A stretch of 52,279 nt of DNA from Mesorhizobium sp. RMAD-H1 (GTDB taxonomy: Bacteria > Pseudomonadota > Alphaproteobacteria > Rhizobiales > Rhizobiaceae): positions 1 through 52,279 of the forward strand of contig NZ_JACHWN010000015.1 of assembly GCF_014191375.1 (NCBI RefSeq). Direction: 5' to 3'. The translations under genes and the position numbers were made by a program. The notes under the pieces are model-generated. The model made no database searches, was not told the origin of the DNA, and saw nothing but the letters and a program-made list of their open reading frames with translations. Each line of letters opens with the position of its first letter. Position 1 is the first letter of the stretch. Shown here one piece after another: positions 27,593 to 37,358 of the stretch.

Positions 27593-28660
27593 ATGATGCA
27601 TGGATTGGCGGAGAGCACGACCGGAGCGCTGACGCTGGAGCATATCGGCCGGCGTTTTGGCGAGACGCTTGCGCTCGACGATGTCTCGTTTTCGATCCGG
27701 CACGGCGAAATCATCTGCCTGGTCGGCCAGTCCGGCTGCGGCAAATCTTCGCTTCTGCGCATCATCGCCGGTGTCGACACCGCCGATAGCGGGCGTGTCC
27801 TGCTCGGGAAAACGGAAATTGCCGGGCCTGACCGCTTTGTCGAGCCCGAGGACCGCAATATCGGGTTCGTTTTTCAGGATTATGCCCTGTTCCCCCATCT
27901 GACCGTCGAGGAGAATGTGGCTTTCGGCCTGAAGAAACTGCCGCGGCACGAGGCGCGCGAGCGGGCGGCCGCCGTGATCGCGCGGATCGGGATCGAGGCG
28001 CTCGCCAGGCGCTATCCGCATATGCTCTCGGGCGGTGAACAGCAGCGCGTGGCGCTGGCAAGGGCGCTCGCACCCAAGCCGCGCATCCTGCTGATGGACG
28101 AGCCGTTCTCCAATCTGGATCGCGGCTTGCGCGAGAGGGTGCGCGAGGAAACCACCGCCACGCTGAGGGCGCTGGGCACCACCGTTATCATGGTGACGCA
28201 CGATCCCGAAGAGGCGCTTTCAGCAGGCGACAGGGTCGTGCTGATGCAGACGGGGCGGGTCGTGCAGATAGCCACCGGGTATGAAATCTATGATCGTCCG
28301 AATTCGCTCTATGCGGCCGAGTTCTTCTGTCCTCTCAACAAGGTGCCGGGGGTCTATCGCAACGGCAGGGTCGAAACCGCACTTGGCGCTTTTCCCGCCG
28401 GGCTGAACCTGCCCGAGGGAGGGCAGGCGCTTGCCTGTATCCGCCCCCAGGCCTTCCGTCTGGCGCAACCGGGGGAGGGGATGTCCGCGCGCGTCGTGCG
28501 CTGCTCGTTTCTGGGAGAAATCGAGCAGCTCGCGATCAAGGTGGAAGGGGTGGAAGGAACACTTCACATGCGTACGACCGAGCGCATCGAGGTCAAGCCC
28601 GGCGATGATGTCCGGCTGGTCATCGAACCCGGCGGGGTCCTTGCATTCCCGCAGGCGTGA
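27593..28660 (+). CDS. fbpC: Ferric iron ABC transporter ATP-binding protein FbpC
   Basis: 355 residues from ATG 27593; ATG 27596 and a TTG at 27566 are alternatives. Walker A is GQSGCGKS, signature LSGGEQQR, Walker B ILLMDEP and H-loop VTHDPEEAL, all consensus. A C-terminal TOBE domain follows. It energises ferric iron import with the FbpA and FbpB genes downstream. The order C-A-B differs from the common A-B-C. An IRO box sits in its leader and another before fbpA, so expression should rise when iron is scarce. Confidence 0.88.
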   Translation: MMHGLAESTTGALTLEHIGRRFGETLALDDVSFSIRHGEIICLVGQSGCGKSSLLRIIAGVDTADSGRVLLGKTEIAGPDRFVEPEDRNIGFVFQDYALFPHLTVEENVAFGLKKLPRHEARERAAAVIARIGIEALARRYPHMLSGGEQQRVALARALAPKPRILLMDEPFSNLDRGLRERVREETTATLRALGTTVIMVTHDPEEALSAGDRVVLMQTGRVVQIATGYEIYDRPNSLYAAEFFCPLNKVPGVYRNGRVETALGAFPAGLNLPEGGQALACIRPQAFRLAQPGEGMSARVVRCSFLGEIEQLAIKVEGVEGTLHMRTTERIEVKPGDDVRLVIEPGGVLAFPQA

Positions 28661-28678
28661 AATCATGCGGGTATAAAC

Positions 28679-28694
28679 TTGACTACACAGATCA
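28679..28694 (+). promoter_or_regulatory. IRO-type iron box overlapping a promoter upstream of fbpA
   Basis: TTGACT (28679-28684) looks like a -35 element. The IRO box TGA-N9-TCA (TGA 28680-28682, TCA 28692-28694) overlaps it, so a bound repressor such as RirA would block polymerase. It lies about 75 bases before the fbpA start. Confidence 0.65.
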
Positions 28695-28770
28695 TGTATG
28701 TTCGATGCAATGATGAGCGGGCTGACCAATTGTCGGCCATGACCATGAACCAAGGAGAGAGGACCGCATC

Positions 28771-29793
28771 ATGAACAAGCTTTCCGCAGCGAAATTGGCC
28801 CTGTTAGGAAGCGTAATGGCCCTTGCCTGCAGTGGCGCTTCCGCAGCCGAGGTAAATATCTATACGACGCGCGAGCCCGGGTTGATCAAGCCGCTGCTCG
28901 AGGCCTTCACCGCCAAGACCGACGTGAAGGTCAATACGGTTTTCCTGAAAGACGGTCTGCCCGAGCGCGTCGCGTCCGAAGGGGAGAGCTCGCCGGCGGA
29001 TATCCTGATGACGGTCGATTTCGGAAATCTGATCGATCTCACCGAAAAGGGGCTGACCCAGCCTGTCGAATCGCAGGTCCTCGACGCGGCAGTGCCGGCG
29101 AACCTGCGTGATGCCGATAACAACTGGTTCGCCCTGTCGATGCGCGCCCGCGTGCTCTACGCCGCGAAGGATCTGGATCTCAGCGCCTTCAACTATGAAG
29201 ACCTGGCCGATCCGAAGTGGAAGGGCAAGGTCTGCATCCGCTCGGGCCAGCATCCCTACAACACCGCGCTCTTTGCCGATTACATCGCCCATCACGGCGT
29301 CGAGGCGACTGAAAAGTGGCTGGCCGGCGTGAAGGACAATCTGGCGCGCAAGGCCGGCGGCGGCGATCGCGATGTGGCCAAGGACATTCTCGGCGGCATC
29401 TGCGACATCGGCATCGCCAACTCCTATTATGTCGGGCTGATGCGCTCCGGCAAGGGCGGCGAGGACCAGAAGGCCTGGGGCGATGCCATCAAGGTCATTC
29501 TGCCGACATTCAAGGATGGCGGCACGCAGGTCAATATCAGCGGCGCTGCGGTCGCCAAGCATGCGCCGAACAAGGAGCAGGCCGTGCAGCTCCTCGAATA
29601 TCTCGTCTCCGACGAGGCACAGAAGCTCTATGCCGAGGCCAATTTCGAATATCCGGTGAAGGCGGGCGCGCCGATCGATCCGATCATCGCCTCTTTCGGC
29701 GAACTGAAGGTCGATCCCGTGCCGCTGACGGAAATCGCCAAGCATCGCAAGCAAGCAAGCGAACTGGCCGAGAAAGTCGGCTTCGATAATTGA
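28771..29793 (+). CDS. fbpA: Ferric iron-binding periplasmic protein FbpA
   Basis: 340 residues. The signal peptide ends SGASAA before EVNIYTTREPGLIKP, the typical FbpA/FutA start of the mature chain. IANSYYVGLM contains the adjacent tyrosines that ligate Fe(III) in this family. AAGGAGAGAGG precedes the ATG. The protein binds ferric iron in the periplasm for FbpBC. Its stop codon overlaps the fbpB start (TGATG). Confidence 0.92.
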   Translation: MNKLSAAKLALLGSVMALACSGASAAEVNIYTTREPGLIKPLLEAFTAKTDVKVNTVFLKDGLPERVASEGESSPADILMTVDFGNLIDLTEKGLTQPVESQVLDAAVPANLRDADNNWFALSMRARVLYAAKDLDLSAFNYEDLADPKWKGKVCIRSGQHPYNTALFADYIAHHGVEATEKWLAGVKDNLARKAGGGDRDVAKDILGGICDIGIANSYYVGLMRSGKGGEDQKAWGDAIKVILPTFKDGGTQVNISGAAVAKHAPNKEQAVQLLEYLVSDEAQKLYAEANFEYPVKAGAPIDPIIASFGELKVDPVPLTEIAKHRKQASELAEKVGFDN

Positions 29794-31508
29794 TGAGAGA
29801 CCGGGGTGCCGTGCGAGCACCCCGTCGCCTGATGACAGGTACCGCCTTGCTGCGTTCTTTTCCCGTGCAGGCCGCCCGCCGAAAGGTCGGGCGGCTGTGG
29901 CTGTTCATGGCCGCCATCATCGCCCTGCTGGTGGCGACGCCGATCCTCGCGCTTGCGTGGGAGGCGCTGCATGGGTCAAGCGATCTCTGGCCGCATCTCT
30001 TCGCCTTCGTCCTGCCGACGGCCCTGATCCAGACGCTGACCTTGCTTTGCGGCGTGGGCATTCTCGTCATTTTCATCGGCACCGGCGCCGCCTGGCTGGT
30101 GGCGGCCTATGATTTTCCGGGGCGCGGCATACTCGAATGGGCGCTGCTCCTGCCGCTGGCCGTGCCGACCTACATCATTGCCTATGCCTATCTCGACATC
30201 CTGCATCCGATCGGCTTTGTCCAGGGTGTCATTCGGGCAACGCTCGGCTATTCTAGTCCGCGTGAGTTCCGCCTGCCCGACATCCGGTCGATGACGGGCT
30301 GCATCATCCTGCTCGGCTTCGTGCTTTATCCCTATGTCTATATCACGACACGGGCGATGTTCCTGACGCAGGCCGCGAACCTGATCGAGGCGGCCCGCAC
30401 GCTGGGGACAAGACGGAGCCAGGTGTTCTGGCGCGTCGCCCTGCCGCTGGCACGGCCGGCCATTGCCGTCGGCGTCAGCCTGGCGCTGATGGAGGCGCTC
30501 AACGATATCGGGGCGTCGGAATTCCTCGGCGTCAAGACGCTCACGGTCTCCGTCTATACGACATGGATCACCCGCTCCGATCTACCGGGCGCGGCGCAGA
30601 TCGCGCTCGCCATGCTCTTCCTGGTGATCGCCCTCATCGTCATGGAGCGCTGGGCGCGCCGCCGCCAGCGCTATTCGCTGACGGCGCAGCGAAACCGCAG
30701 TTTAATGCCGCGAAAGCTGGGCGGTTTTGCCGGATGGATGGCTTTTTGCAGCGGTTTCATTCCCGTTTTCATCGGTTTCCTTGCTCCCGCAGCCTATCTC
30801 GCGGTGGAAGCCTGGAAGCGGTTTCATCTGGCGGGCCTCTCCGGCCAGCTCGTTTCGGAAGCCGCCAACACGATCGTCATGTCGGCTCTGGCGACGGCGA
30901 TCGTGCTGGTTTTCGGCCTTGCCGTTGCTTATGCGATACGGCTGCGCCCGGGCAGGTTCTCAGCTGTTGCCTATCGCCTTTCGACCATCGGCTATGCCGC
31001 ACCGGGTACGGTGATCGCCATCGGCATATTGATCCCCATCGCGGCACTCGACCAGTTCATCGACCGCAGGGCGATCGACTGGTTCGGCTTCTCCACGGGG
31101 CTGCTGCTGATCGGATCGGGCGCTGCGCTCATCTACGCCTATGCGGTCCGGTTTCTGGCGATCTCGGCCGGTGCGGCAGATGCCGGGTTCAGCCGCATCC
31201 CGATCTCTTTCGATCAGGCGGCGCGCAGTCTTGGCGAGAATGCCACGGGCACATTCCGCAATGTGCATCTACCACTTTCGAAGACCGCGCTGGCAGCCGC
31301 CGGGCTTCTGGTGTTCGTCGACTGCATGAAGGAGCTTCCTGCGACGCTGCTGCTTCGGCCGCTCAATTTCGAGACGCTGGCAACGCATCTTTACGGAGAG
31401 GCGGCGCGCGGAACCTATGAGGAGGCGTCGATCGCCGCCCTTGCCATCGTCCTGATCGGCACGCTGCCGGTGATCGTGCTCGCCAGGGTCGGACGGCAGA
31501 AATCCTGA
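29793..31508 (+). CDS. fbpB: Ferric iron ABC transporter permease FbpB (two fused permease halves)
   Basis: 571 residues with about 12 helices, as two covalently joined permease domains, which is normal for FbpB/SfuB. Each half has its own coupling loop: LIEAARTLGTRRSQVFWRVA in the first half and SFDQAARSLGENATGTFRNV in the second. ATG 29793 overlaps the fbpA stop (TGATG), giving coupled translation. A later ATG at 29832 is possible because the first residues are basic and not membrane-like. It forms the inner-membrane channel for iron. Confidence 0.9.
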   Translation: MRDRGAVRAPRRLMTGTALLRSFPVQAARRKVGRLWLFMAAIIALLVATPILALAWEALHGSSDLWPHLFAFVLPTALIQTLTLLCGVGILVIFIGTGAAWLVAAYDFPGRGILEWALLLPLAVPTYIIAYAYLDILHPIGFVQGVIRATLGYSSPREFRLPDIRSMTGCIILLGFVLYPYVYITTRAMFLTQAANLIEAARTLGTRRSQVFWRVALPLARPAIAVGVSLALMEALNDIGASEFLGVKTLTVSVYTTWITRSDLPGAAQIALAMLFLVIALIVMERWARRRQRYSLTAQRNRSLMPRKLGGFAGWMAFCSGFIPVFIGFLAPAAYLAVEAWKRFHLAGLSGQLVSEAANTIVMSALATAIVLVFGLAVAYAIRLRPGRFSAVAYRLSTIGYAAPGTVIAIGILIPIAALDQFIDRRAIDWFGFSTGLLLIGSGAALIYAYAVRFLAISAGAADAGFSRIPISFDQAARSLGENATGTFRNVHLPLSKTALAAAGLLVFVDCMKELPATLLLRPLNFETLATHLYGEAARGTYEEASIAALAIVLIGTLPVIVLARVGRQKS

Positions 31509-31582
31509 ACGGACGGTACATTCCGGTTTTCTATTAATCCGAGGCTGATGGGGGAGAATTCCCGAAACTCCGATTCATGCAT

Positions 31583-31611
31583 TTGACTAATTCAACCGAA
31601 TGAATTAGTAT
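31583..31611 (+). promoter_or_regulatory. Promoter with embedded palindrome upstream of cecR
   Basis: TTGACT (31583-31588) and TAGTAT (31606-31611) are 17 bases apart. Between and overlapping them is a perfect inverted repeat, ACTAATTC (31586-31593) and GAATTAGT (31602-31609), with an 8-base spacer. This is a likely operator for the TetR-family product. The predicted transcription start falls at or next to the ATG at 31618, so the message may be leaderless. Confidence 0.6.
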
Positions 31612-31617
31612 TGAGGC

Positions 31618-32325
31618 ATGATAGAGAAGCCCAAGACGAGAAAGCCGCGTAAATCCCCGGAGGACCGGGGGGATGCCACGCGCGAGAAGCTGCTGACCAC
31701 CTCGATCGACGTGTTCGGCCGGTATGGTTTCGACGGTGCGACGACGCGGATGCTGAGCGAGGCGGCCGGGGTGAACCAGCAGGCGATCCCCTATTATTTC
31801 GGCGGCAAGGAAGGTCTCTACATAGCGGCGGCGGAGCACATAGGCTCGGCCATCTCGGCCCATGTGTCGACGCTGCGCGAGCGCACCCGCTCGCGGCTGG
31901 CCCAGGCGGACGGCATAGGCGTTCCTATCGGCCAGGACGAGGCGCGGGGCCTCCTGACGGAAATCCTGCAGACGATAGCGGCATTGTTCGTCAGCCGGGA
32001 GTCGGAGCCCTGGGCGCGTTTCCTCATTCGCGAGCAGATGGAGCCGACGGAAGCCTTCAAGCGGGTCTATGGCGGTGTGATGAAGCCGATGCTCGAGATT
32101 GTCGGCAGGCTCGTCGCCGTCCTTCTCGATGAAGAACCGGGCTCGCAGCATGTCAGACTACGGACACTGTCACTCCTTGGCAGCGTCATGGTGTTCCGGG
32201 TGGCCCATGCAGCCGTGCTGGCGCAGCTCGAATGGAAATCGATCGGCCCGGAGGAACTCGCAATCGTGCGGGGGCTCGCACGCGAGCTCGTCGCCGCCAT
32301 CAGTCCGGAAGGCAGGAATGCATGA
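31618..32325 (+). CDS. cecR: TetR-family regulator, CecR (YbiH) type
   Basis: 235 residues. The helix-turn-helix is at residues about 40-64 ([20 protein letters not shown], then GGKEGLY). The C-terminal part ([20 protein letters not shown] near residue 122) matches the CerR/CecR C-terminal domain. In E. coli CecR controls the ybhGFSR efflux genes and drug sensitivity. Here the regulator is the first gene of an operon with exactly those partners, overlapping ybhG by 4 bases (ATGA). A palindrome in its promoter suggests autoregulation. No standard ribosome site is well placed. Confidence 0.85.
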   Translation: MIEKPKTRKPRKSPEDRGDATREKLLTTSIDVFGRYGFDGATTRMLSEAAGVNQQAIPYYFGGKEGLYIAAAEHIGSAISAHVSTLRERTRSRLAQADGIGVPIGQDEARGLLTEILQTIAALFVSRESEPWARFLIREQMEPTEAFKRVYGGVMKPMLEIVGRLVAVLLDEEPGSQHVRLRTLSLLGSVMVFRVAHAAVLAQLEWKSIGPEELAIVRGLARELVAAISPEGRNA

Positions 32326-33341
32326 TCAGAAAGCTCGTTGTCCTCCTCGTTTTGCTGCTTGCCGCCGCCGCCATGGCGGCCTGGTGGCTCGATGTTCCGG
32401 CGCGCCTCGGCTGGGGCGACCAGCCGGACGATAACCTGACCCTTTATGGCAATGTCGATATCCGGCAGGTGCAGCTCGGCTTCCGCGTCGCCGGGCGCAT
32501 AAAAGAGGTGCTGGTGGACGAGGGGGACGCGGTGAAGACCGGCGATGTCCTTGCCCGCCTCGATGCGGCGCCCGCCGAGGATAATGTTCGCGCCGTCGAG
32601 GCCAATGTGGCCGGCCTCACCGCCACGCTGGAGAAGCTTCAGGCCGGGCCGCGCCAGGCGGAGATCGCCCAGGCGCAGGCTCTCTACACCGAGAGCCTGG
32701 CCGATCTGCAGAATGCCGAGCAGGCGTTCGAGCGGGCGCGGCAGTTGAGGCCGGGCGGCGCGATTTCGCAGGCAGGTGTCGATCAGGCGAAGGCGGCCAG
32801 GGACATGGCATCCGCCCGCTCGCAATCGGCGTTGGAAGCTCTGCGCCTCCTGCAGGAAGGCACCCGCCCGGAAGATATCGCGGTGGCGCGCGCCAATCTT
32901 CAGGCGGCGGAAGCGGAGCTTTCGGCCGCAAGGACCTCCCTTGCGGATACGGAACTTTCCGCACCTGCCGATGGCGTCGTCCTCTCGCGGGTGCGCGAGC
33001 CGGGCGCAATCGTCTCGCCGAGCGATATCGTCTATGTGCTGTCACTGACCAAGCCCGTCTGGGTGCGGGCCTATATCTCCGAGCCCGATCTCGGCCGGGT
33101 GCATCCCGGCATGGGGGTCGAAGTGTTCTCCGACACGGCGCCGGGCAAGCCTTATCGGGGCAGGGTAGGCTTCGTCTCGCCGGTCGCCGAGTTCACGCCG
33201 AAATCGGTCGAGACGCCTGATCTCAGGACGGATCTCGTCTATCGGCTGCGGATCATCGTCGAGGATGCCGACCCGAGGCTGCGGCAGGGAATGCCGGTGA
33301 CGGTGCGCATTCCGCTGGAAAATGGCGGAGGCGGGCGATGA
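32322..33341 (+). CDS. ybhG: HlyD-family membrane fusion protein, YbhG-like
   Basis: 339 residues. The N-terminal membrane anchor [20 protein letters not shown] is followed by a biotinyl-lipoyl half ([37 protein letters not shown]), then a long coiled-coil hairpin (about 85-195, with [20 protein letters not shown] at the tip) and a beta-barrel region ([20 protein letters not shown]). Such proteins bridge an inner-membrane exporter to an outer-membrane channel. The ATG overlaps the cecR stop. Its partner exporter is YbhF with YbhS and YbhR, downstream. Confidence 0.88.
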   Translation: MIRKLVVLLVLLLAAAAMAAWWLDVPARLGWGDQPDDNLTLYGNVDIRQVQLGFRVAGRIKEVLVDEGDAVKTGDVLARLDAAPAEDNVRAVEANVAGLTATLEKLQAGPRQAEIAQAQALYTESLADLQNAEQAFERARQLRPGGAISQAGVDQAKAARDMASARSQSALEALRLLQEGTRPEDIAVARANLQAAEAELSAARTSLADTELSAPADGVVLSRVREPGAIVSPSDIVYVLSLTKPVWVRAYISEPDLGRVHPGMGVEVFSDTAPGKPYRGRVGFVSPVAEFTPKSVETPDLRTDLVYRLRIIVEDADPRLRQGMPVTVRIPLENGGGGR

Positions 33342-35092
33342 GCACCGGTGCCGCAAGGGCGCATGCGCCTGCCGATTTTGTCCGACTGAGAGATGTCACC
33401 AAGCGTTTCGGGAGCGCGCCTCCGGCTCTCGATGCGATAGAGGGCGTGATCAGGGGCGGGGAAATCACCGGATTGGTCGGCCCGGACGGGGCGGGCAAGA
33501 CGACGCTGATCCGCCTCATGACCGGGCTGATGTTGCCTGATACCGGCGCGATCGAGGTGCTGGGTTTCGACACCAGGCAGAACCCGGCGGCAATCCAGGC
33601 TTCTATCGGCTATATGCCGCAGCGCTTCGGCCTCTATGAGGACCTGTCCGTCCAGGAAAATCTGGACCTTTATGCCGATCTCAGGGGGTTGCCGAAGGCG
33701 GAGCGTCCATCGGTCTATGACGAATTGCTGACCTTCACCGATCTCAAGCGGTTCACCGGCCGCCTCGCCGGCAAGCTCTCCGGCGGCATGAAGCAGAAGC
33801 TTGGCCTTGCCTGCGCGCTCTTGAAGAAACCGCGCCTTCTGCTGCTCGACGAGCCGGGCGTCGGCGTCGATCCGATCTCGCGCCGCGAGCTCTGGAAGAT
33901 GGTCGAGGATCTGACCAAGGAAGGCATCGGCGTGGTTTGGTCGACGGCCTATCTCGACGAGGCCGAAGCTTGTGACAATGTTTTCCTTCTCAACCAGGGC
34001 AAGCTGCTCTTCACCGGCCTTCCATCGGAACTGACCAGCCGCGTGGACGGCCGGGTATTCAAGCTCACCGGCCTGACAGGCCGGCGCAGGCCCATCCTCG
34101 CCCGGATACTCGATCAAAAAGGCGTGGTCGACGGGGTGATCCAGGGAGAGGCGATTCGGCTGGTGCTCGCTGAAGGAGCGCAACCCGCCATCGAGAAGGA
34201 GATCGGCACGCAAGGCCGGCTGGTGCAGGCAGCGCCGCGCTTCGAGGATGCCTTTGTCGACATGCTGGGCGGCGGACCGGGCGGCAGGTCGAAGCTGGCG
34301 GATGCCACCGCCACGCTGGCGTCCGACGGCGGCAAACCCGTCATCGTCGCGCATGGGCTCACCAAGCGCTTCGGCGATTTTACGGCTGCCGATGATATCA
34401 CCTTCGAAATCCCCCGCGGCGAGATATTCGGGCTGCTCGGGCCCAATGGAGCGGGGAAATCCACGACTTTCAAGATGCTGTGCGGATTGCTCAAGCCCAC
34501 GGAAGGTGAGGGGCGCGTCGCCGGTTTTGACCTGCGCCGCGATACGGCGGAAGCGCGCAACCGCCTCGGCTACATGGCGCAGAAATTCTCGCTCTATGGC
34601 GACCTGAACATCGCCCAGAATCTGGCGTTCTTCGCCGGTGTCTACGGCCTGAGCGGCAGGCACAAGCAGGAACGCATCGCGCTGATGACGGAGATCTTCG
34701 ACTTCGCGCCGCATGCCGAGATGTCGGCGAAGGATCTGCCGCTGGGGCTCAAGCAGCGCCTGGCGCTCGCCTGCGCGGCCATGCATGAGCCGGAGGCGCT
34801 TTTCCTCGACGAGCCGACCTCCGGTGTCGATCCCATCATGCGGCGGGAGTTCTGGACGCATATCAACGGGCTGGTCGAGAAGGGTGTGACGGTGCTGGTC
34901 ACGACGCATTTCATGGAGGAGGCGGAGTATTGCGACCGCATATCCCTGATCTATCGCGGCCGCTCCATCGCGCTCGGCTCGCCCGATGAATTGAAGGCGC
35001 GGGTCGCCAGCCGGGACAATCCCGATCCGACCATGGAGGACGCATTCATCGCCCTGGTGCAGGAATCCGAAGCGGAGGCGGCCGCGGCATGA
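33338..35092 (+). CDS. ybhF: Fused double ATP-binding protein of an efflux ABC transporter, YbhF-like
   Basis: 584 residues with two complete nucleotide-binding domains. Domain 1: Walker A GPDGAGKT (48-55), signature LSGGM (147-151), Walker B LLLLDEP (ending about 173), but the H-loop reads STAYLDEAE with Ala204 instead of His. Domain 2: Walker A GPNGAGKS (368-375), signature degenerate as LPLGL (467-471), Walker B ALFLDEP, H-loop TTHFMEEAE with His524. Thus one composite ATP site is consensus and the other degenerate. It energises export with YbhS and YbhR. It overlaps ybhG by 4 bases and ybhS by 4 bases (ATGA). Confidence 0.9.
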   Translation: MSTGAARAHAPADFVRLRDVTKRFGSAPPALDAIEGVIRGGEITGLVGPDGAGKTTLIRLMTGLMLPDTGAIEVLGFDTRQNPAAIQASIGYMPQRFGLYEDLSVQENLDLYADLRGLPKAERPSVYDELLTFTDLKRFTGRLAGKLSGGMKQKLGLACALLKKPRLLLLDEPGVGVDPISRRELWKMVEDLTKEGIGVVWSTAYLDEAEACDNVFLLNQGKLLFTGLPSELTSRVDGRVFKLTGLTGRRRPILARILDQKGVVDGVIQGEAIRLVLAEGAQPAIEKEIGTQGRLVQAAPRFEDAFVDMLGGGPGGRSKLADATATLASDGGKPVIVAHGLTKRFGDFTAADDITFEIPRGEIFGLLGPNGAGKSTTFKMLCGLLKPTEGEGRVAGFDLRRDTAEARNRLGYMAQKFSLYGDLNIAQNLAFFAGVYGLSGRHKQERIALMTEIFDFAPHAEMSAKDLPLGLKQRLALACAAMHEPEALFLDEPTSGVDPIMRREFWTHINGLVEKGVTVLVTTHFMEEAEYCDRISLIYRGRSIALGSPDELKARVASRDNPDPTMEDAFIALVQESEAEAAAA

Positions 35093-36252
35093 GTTCCGGG
35101 AAGTCCAATCAGAGCCTCGACCGCGCCCGCCGGTTCGCCGCGCTGGTGCGCAAGGAGACCTACCAGGTCATTCGCGATCCGAGCAGCATCCTCATCGCCT
35201 TCGTGCTGCCGCTGATCCTGCTTTTTCTCTTCGGATACGGGGTATCGCTCGATGCGACCCGCACCCGTATCGGACTGGTGGTGGAAGACCCGACGCCGAT
35301 CACCAGGGATCTGGCGGCAAGCTTTCAGGCCTCCCGCTATTTCGACGTCGTGAACGGCAATGACCGGCGGGAATTCGAGGAGCAGCTGATCGTCGGCCGG
35401 ATAAGGGGCATCATCGTCATCCCCGCGACCTTCGCCGCTGATTATGCGGCGCGTACGACACCCGCGATCCAGGTGATCGTCGACGGGTCCGACCCGAACA
35501 CGGCCGGTTTCGTGCAGAATTACGCCAGGGGCGTCGTGGCCACCTGGGCGGCGGTGCGCGGATCGGAGGTCGCCGCCCGCCCCCCGGCCATCAATGTGGA
35601 GCAGCGCTTCTGGTTCAACCCGCAGCTTACCAGCCGCTTCTTCCTGGTGCCGGGCTCCATCGCCATCGTCATGACCCTGGTCGGTACGCTTCTCACCTCG
35701 CTCGTCGTTGCACGGGAGTGGGAGCGCGGGACGATGGAGGCGCTGATGGCGACGCCGGTCACGGCGGTGGAGCTTCTGGCCGGCAAGATCCTGCCCTATT
35801 TCATTTTGGGGCTGGCGTCGATGACGCTCTGCGTGCTTCTCGCCGTCTTCCTGTTCGGCGTGCCGTTCCGTGGGTCGATCCTGGCGCTCTATGCGCTGAG
35901 CGCAACTTTCCTGATCCCGGCATTGGGGCAGGGGCTGCTCATTTCGGCCGCCACCAAGAACCAGTTCCTCGCCTCGCAGCTGGCGCTGCTCTCCGCCTTC
36001 CTGCCGGCTTTCCTGCTTTCCGGCTTTCTCTTCGAGATCAATTCGATGCCGCGCATCATCCAGTGGGTGACAACGATCGTCGCCGCGCGCTACCTGATTC
36101 CCAGCCTGCAGACGGTGTTTCTCGCAGGCGACATCTGGCCGATGTTCCTGCAGGCCATCGCCGCCATGCTGCTCATCGGCGCGGTCTTCTTCGTCCTCGC
36201 CGCCCGCTCGACCCCGCAAGAGGATCGGCTAAGATGTGGTGGACCCGGTTGA
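35089..36252 (+). CDS. ybhS: ABC-2 type exporter permease, YbhS-like
   Basis: 387 residues. The ABC-2 layout is clear: an N-terminal helix (SSILIAFVLPLILLFLFGYG), a large extracytoplasmic loop (about 50-180), then five helices including VPGSIAIVMTLVGTLLTSLV and WERGTMEALMATPVTAVELL, the conserved coupling motif. It forms the membrane channel together with YbhR. It overlaps ybhF by 4 bases and ybhR by 19 bases, so translation is tightly coupled. Confidence 0.88.
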   Translation: MSSGKSNQSLDRARRFAALVRKETYQVIRDPSSILIAFVLPLILLFLFGYGVSLDATRTRIGLVVEDPTPITRDLAASFQASRYFDVVNGNDRREFEEQLIVGRIRGIIVIPATFAADYAARTTPAIQVIVDGSDPNTAGFVQNYARGVVATWAAVRGSEVAARPPAINVEQRFWFNPQLTSRFFLVPGSIAIVMTLVGTLLTSLVVAREWERGTMEALMATPVTAVELLAGKILPYFILGLASMTLCVLLAVFLFGVPFRGSILALYALSATFLIPALGQGLLISAATKNQFLASQLALLSAFLPAFLLSGFLFEINSMPRIIQWVTTIVAARYLIPSLQTVFLAGDIWPMFLQAIAAMLLIGAVFFVLAARSTPQEDRLRCGGPG

Positions 36253-37349
36253 AGGCGCTGATCATCAAGGAGCTGCTCGCGGTCTTCCGGGACCCGAAGA
36301 GCCGGCTCATCCTGATCGGGCCGCCGATCGTCCAGCTCGTCGTCTTCTCCTATGCCGCGACGCTCGAGGTGAAGAATGTCGACATCATGGTTCTCAACCG
36401 TGACGCAGGGCGCTGGGGGCAGGAGCTCGTATACAGGATCGCCAGCAGCACGCCGACCTTCCGTTCGATCGCCTATACGGAAAACCCGGCCGCGCTCCAT
36501 GAGGCGATCGACCGGCAGCGGGTGATCGCTGCCGTCCAGATCGGGCCCAGCTTCTCGCGCGACATCGAGGCGGGCCAGCCGGCCGACATCCAGATCATCC
36601 TCGATGGCCGCCGGTCGAATGCCGCGCAGCTCGTCGCGGGCTATCTCAGCCAGATCGTTACAGGCCTGGCCGCCGACACGCCTGCGGGCCAGCGCGCGGC
36701 ATCGGCGGAGATCGACGTCGTCGCGCGCAACTGGTTCAACCCGAACCTGATCTTCCAGTGGTTCATGGTGCCCAATCTGGTCGCCAGCATCGCGATGCTG
36801 ATCGGGCTTGTCGTGACGGCGTTGTCGATCGCGCGCGAACGCGAGCTCGGCACCTTCGACCAGCTCATGGTCTCGCCGCTGCGCACCCATGAGATCCTCA
36901 TCGGCAAGCTCACCCCGCCCATGATGATCGGCATGCTCCACATGACGATCTATATCCTTGCCGCCGTCTTCATCTTCGGCATCCCGCTGCGCGGCTCGCT
37001 GCTGCTCCTCTACGGCAGCGCGCTCGTTTATCTCGCGGCCGTCGTCGGGCTCGGCCTCTTCATCTCCGCCCTGTCGATGACGCAGCAGCAGGCGATTCTC
37101 GGCGCTTTCCTCTTCATGGTGCCGGCGATGCTGCTTTCCGGCTTTGCCACGCCGATCGAGAACATGCCGGGCTGGCTTCAACCCATAACGCTCATCAATC
37201 CGCTGCGCTATTTTCTGGTGATCGTCAAAGGCGTGTTCCTGCGCGACATTCCGGCAAGCGAGGTGCTGGAAAACACCATTCCCCTGGCGCTGATCGCCAT
37301 CGTCACCCTCAGCGCCGCCTCATGGCTCTTCCGGCGAAGGCTGGAGTGA
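36234..37349 (+). CDS. ybhR: ABC-2 type exporter permease, YbhR-like
   Basis: 371 residues from ATG 36234 (MWWTRLKALIIKELLAVFRD), inside the end of ybhS. The same ABC-2 architecture as YbhS is seen, with the motif RERELGTFDQLMVSPLRTHE and five C-terminal helices. The two permeases are homologous and are expected to heterodimerise. It ends the operon 9 bases before the convergent small gene at 37359. No terminator hairpin is evident. Confidence 0.88.
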   Translation: MWWTRLKALIIKELLAVFRDPKSRLILIGPPIVQLVVFSYAATLEVKNVDIMVLNRDAGRWGQELVYRIASSTPTFRSIAYTENPAALHEAIDRQRVIAAVQIGPSFSRDIEAGQPADIQIILDGRRSNAAQLVAGYLSQIVTGLAADTPAGQRAASAEIDVVARNWFNPNLIFQWFMVPNLVASIAMLIGLVVTALSIARERELGTFDQLMVSPLRTHEILIGKLTPPMMIGMLHMTIYILAAVFIFGIPLRGSLLLLYGSALVYLAAVVGLGLFISALSMTQQQAILGAFLFMVPAMLLSGFATPIENMPGWLQPITLINPLRYFLVIVKGVFLRDIPASEVLENTIPLALIAIVTLSAASWLFRRRLE

Positions 37350-37358
37350 GGGAAGCCT

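Noticed and set aside
26428-28660. LacI-type regulator as controller of the iron transporter
   Set aside because: LacI members sense sugars, the iron genes carry their own IRO boxes, and the 136-base gap has no evident LacI operator.
33239-34909. A 556-codon minus-strand frame
   Set aside because: Antisense to ybhF; long only because of high GC and codon periodicity.
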